A DNA stretch of 6,834 bases from JBMYQA01 sp049600855 (GTDB lineage Bacteria; Bacteroidota; Bacteroidia; Cytophagales; Flammeovirgaceae): NCBI GenBank assembly GCA_049600855.1, contig JBMYQA010000309.1, positions 1-6,834 on the forward strand, in the 5' to 3' direction. The position numbers and the translations under genes are program-made. Shown in pieces: positions 4,996 through 6,834 of this stretch (position 1 is the first letter of the stretch; each line of letters begins with the position of its first letter). Under the pieces are notes generated by a model that did not search any database, had not been told where the DNA came from, and saw nothing but the letters and a program-made list of their open reading frames with translations.

Positions 4996-6834
4996 TTACA
5001 ACTCTACACCCAGAATCGTAATGTCATCGCGCTGAATCGCATCTTGTTGATGTTCTTTTAGGTAGTTTTCTAAAAACAAACCTTGATCGAGCATCGCCAA
5101 GTCCTGCTTTTGCTTAATGATTTTCTTTAATCGTTTTGTACCTATCTTTTTACGCAAGGGAGAAGCTTGGTCGACAAAGCCATCTGTTGTCAAATACAGT
5201 CGATCTCCTTTCTTTAAGGTGATTTCGTTCATCGAGAACTGTTTCGCCTTGCCCATCTTCTGAAAAATCCCACCAATGTGCTTCCGATCTCCCTTCAGTT
5301 CGAAAAACTCGCCTTGTTGGGTATAGAACAAGGGGCGCTTTGCTCCTGCATACTTCACATGAAATACCTCATCAGCTTGCTTCGAAATTACACACAAACA
5401 CACGTCCATCCCATCGGTGTTTTTTGTTTCTTCTTGATTCAAACTTTTGTAAATCAAGCGATCCAAATTACTCAATACCAATGCAGGATTATGCGTTTGG
5501 GAAACATTACTTAATTCATTTAACAGTTCTGTTCCAATCATGCTCATGAACGCTCCAGGCACGCCATGTCCCGTACAATCGACCACAGCTAAATAAATGT
5601 GTCCCTCTTTTTCTGCCATCCAATAAAAATCTCCACTCACAATATCTTTAGGCTTAAACAATAAAAAGTGATTGGCAAAAATACTAGTTAGCACTTCTGT
5701 TGAAGGCAGAATGGCTTGTTGAATGGTTTGGGCATAACGCAGGCTATCCGTAATATCTTGATTCTTATCATTGATGATTTCATACGCTTTGGCATTGTCT
5801 AAGGCAATGGTAATGTAATTGGCTAAGGTTTGGAGAAAACCCATATTTTCGGCGGTATAGGCATCTTGCCTAAAGCTTTGTACGGTTATCAATCCAATCT
5901 TTCGTTCGTCAATCGACAGGGGCAAGTAAATAAGCGACTTGGGTACTTCTCCATGGTTCGGAAATTCAAAGTTGGGAAAATACTTTTTTGAATCTACGAA
6001 TAAATCATTGATAAAAATGGGTTCCTGAGTATCAAAACAATGAACAGATAACAGTTTTTTATTCGCTAATTTATCGAATTCATCGGCTAATACCTTTCCC
6101 CGCTCAATATACCCTCGAAACTCAATTGAATGCGCTTGCGCATTGTAGATTCCAATGCCAAATCCATCGCAATCCATCAGTTCTTTTACATTTCCATACA
6201 CAACCTGTACCAATTCCTCTACACTGAGCACAGAAGTAATTTCTCGCCCCATCTCACTCACCGTCTTCATTTTAGTAAACGAATCCGACAATTGATCGCG
6301 CTGCACTTTAATTTCTTCTTTTTGCGAATTAATTTCAGCCGTTCGTTCCATTACTTGTTTCTCCAATTCCTCATTACGCTGCTCTATGGCACGAACACGC
6401 CAACGGTAAATTACAAAGCCTAAACTCACAAAAATCACAAAAACGATGAGGTAAATCCAAGGCGTTTGGTAAAAGAAGGGTTTTAGCTGAAATTTTAATA
6501 CTGCTCCTTCATTATTCCAAATGCCGTCATTATTCGAAGCGATTACATGAAATTCATGATCTCCGTAAGGAATATTCGTGTAAATCGCTTGCCGATCTTC
6601 TCCTACATTTACCCAATCCTGATCCATGCCAATCAATTTGTATTTGAATTGCATTTTTGGAGGTGAAACAAAACTTAGGGCGGTAAAATCAATGATAAAA
6701 CGCTTTTTACCTGGCTCTAACACAATGGTTTGATGGTGATCAACTACCTGATCATCTACCCTAAACTGTTTAATTTGCACTTCAGGGATTAATTCATTGA
6801 TTGGAATATTATTGGGATTGATGCGAGCAAAGCC
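4996..6834 (-). CDS. Two-component-propeller-like sensor with Y_Y_Y, GAF and SpoIIE/PP2C phosphatase domains, 5' partial
   Basis: The C-terminal 612 residues of a large transmembrane sensor phosphatase; the frame is open to the window end. Residues are numbered from there. The first few, 'GFARINPNNIP', look like the last blade of a regulator-type beta-propeller. A periplasmic Y_Y_Y domain follows (about 45-117), with typical 'YKLIGMDQDW', 'YTNIPYGDHEFHV' and 'ASNNDGIWN'. A transmembrane helix (about 125-143) and a Glu/Lys/Gln-rich coiled coil (about 145-190) lead to a GAF domain (about 190-350). The linker helix 'NQDITDSLRYAQTIQ' starts at 358 and the SpoIIE/PP2C domain runs to the end. Metal-binding aspartates are intact: 402 in 'SGDFYW', 419 in 'DCTGHG', 551 in 'TTDG', and 603/604 in 'RDDITILG'. 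Ligand binding outside and a small-molecule or protein signal at GAF would both feed the phosphatase. Y_Y_Y proteins usually end in a histidine kinase or AraC-type output; here the output is a phosphatase. The GTG at 6780 is internal and not the start. The gene converges on the MORN phosphatase. Confidence 0.92.
   Translation of the reverse strand, partial: GFARINPNNIPINELIPEVQIKQFRVDDQVVDHHQTIVLEPGKKRFIIDFTALSFVSPPKMQFKYKLIGMDQDWVNVGEDRQAIYTNIPYGDHEFHVIASNNDGIWNNEGAVLKFQLKPFFYQTPWIYLIVFVIFVSLGFVIYRWRVRAIEQRNEELEKQVMERTAEINSQKEEIKVQRDQLSDSFTKMKTVSEMGREITSVLSVEELVQVVYGNVKELMDCDGFGIGIYNAQAHSIEFRGYIERGKVLADEFDKLANKKLLSVHCFDTQEPIFINDLFVDSKKYFPNFEFPNHGEVPKSLIYLPLSIDERKIGLITVQSFRQDAYTAENMGFLQTLANYITIALDNAKAYEIINDKNQDITDSLRYAQTIQQAILPSTEVLTSIFANHFLLFKPKDIVSGDFYWMAEKEGHIYLAVVDCTGHGVPGAFMSMIGTELLNELSNVSQTHNPALVLSNLDRLIYKSLNQEETKNTDGMDVCLCVISKQADEVFHVKYAGAKRPLFYTQQGEFFELKGDRKHIGGIFQKMGKAKQFSMNEITLKKGDRLYLTTDGFVDQASPLRKKIGTKRLKKIIKQKQDLAMLDQGLFLENYLKEHQQDAIQRDDITILGVEL

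Noticed and set aside
4991..5012. Bidirectional terminator between the convergent phosphatase genes
   Set aside because: The stem is only 8 bp with one mismatch and has no T run on either side.
6130..6423. 97-codon plus-strand frame opposite the GAF and coiled-coil part of the minus-strand sensor
   Set aside because: Its His/Phe/Leu-rich translation is what the antisense of a Lys/Glu/Gln-rich coiled coil gives; there is no motif and no start context.

Overview
The window suggests a low-GC member of the Bacteroidota, most likely a Cytophagia/Flammeovirga-type bacterium. The reasons are: (i) a Y_Y_Y-type sensor whose upstream part looks like a ligand-binding propeller, joined to a SpoIIE-type PP2C phosphatase; (ii) the helix 'NQDIT-S--YA--IQ-A-LP' in front of both phosphatase domains, a form common in this phylum; (iii) starts without Shine-Dalgarno sequences. 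Genus and species cannot be read from the sequence.

Layout, left to right. Positions 3-1094 (+) hold the 3' part of a GH13 glycoside hydrolase of the neopullulanase/cyclomaltodextrinase type, cut by the window start. Positions 1095-1557 are a 463-base gap. It opens with a perfect 20-bp inverted repeat that overlaps the hydrolase stop codon. Directly abutting is a 145-base element of nested inverted repeats (1155-1299), and then about 260 bases of AT-rich leader with one operator-like dyad. Positions 1558-2895 (+) encode a response regulator with NtrC-like layout (receiver, AAA+, Fis-type helix-turn-helix) whose AAA+ domain has lost the sigma-54 contact loop, the Walker B acidic pair and the arginine finger. 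After 59 bases comes 2955-4985 (+), an exported and membrane-anchored protein with seven periplasmic MORN repeats, a long coiled coil, one transmembrane helix and a cytoplasmic SpoIIE/PP2C phosphatase. Converging on it with only 10 bases between stop codons is 4996-6834 (-), a second sensor phosphatase: end of a probable beta-propeller, Y_Y_Y domain, transmembrane helix, coiled coil, GAF, SpoIIE/PP2C. Its 5' end lies outside the window.

The right-hand three genes look like a signalling island. A phosphorylatable regulator with a crippled AAA+ motor is probably co-transcribed with one transmembrane Ser/Thr phosphatase and faces a second one. The two phosphatase domains share identical spacing between the linker helix and the first three metal-binding aspartates, so they are close paralogues carrying different sensors. 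No histidine kinase, anti-sigma kinase or STAS partner is in view. Any partner-switching pathway linking these proteins is inference. The hydrolase at the left appears to be a separate transcription unit.
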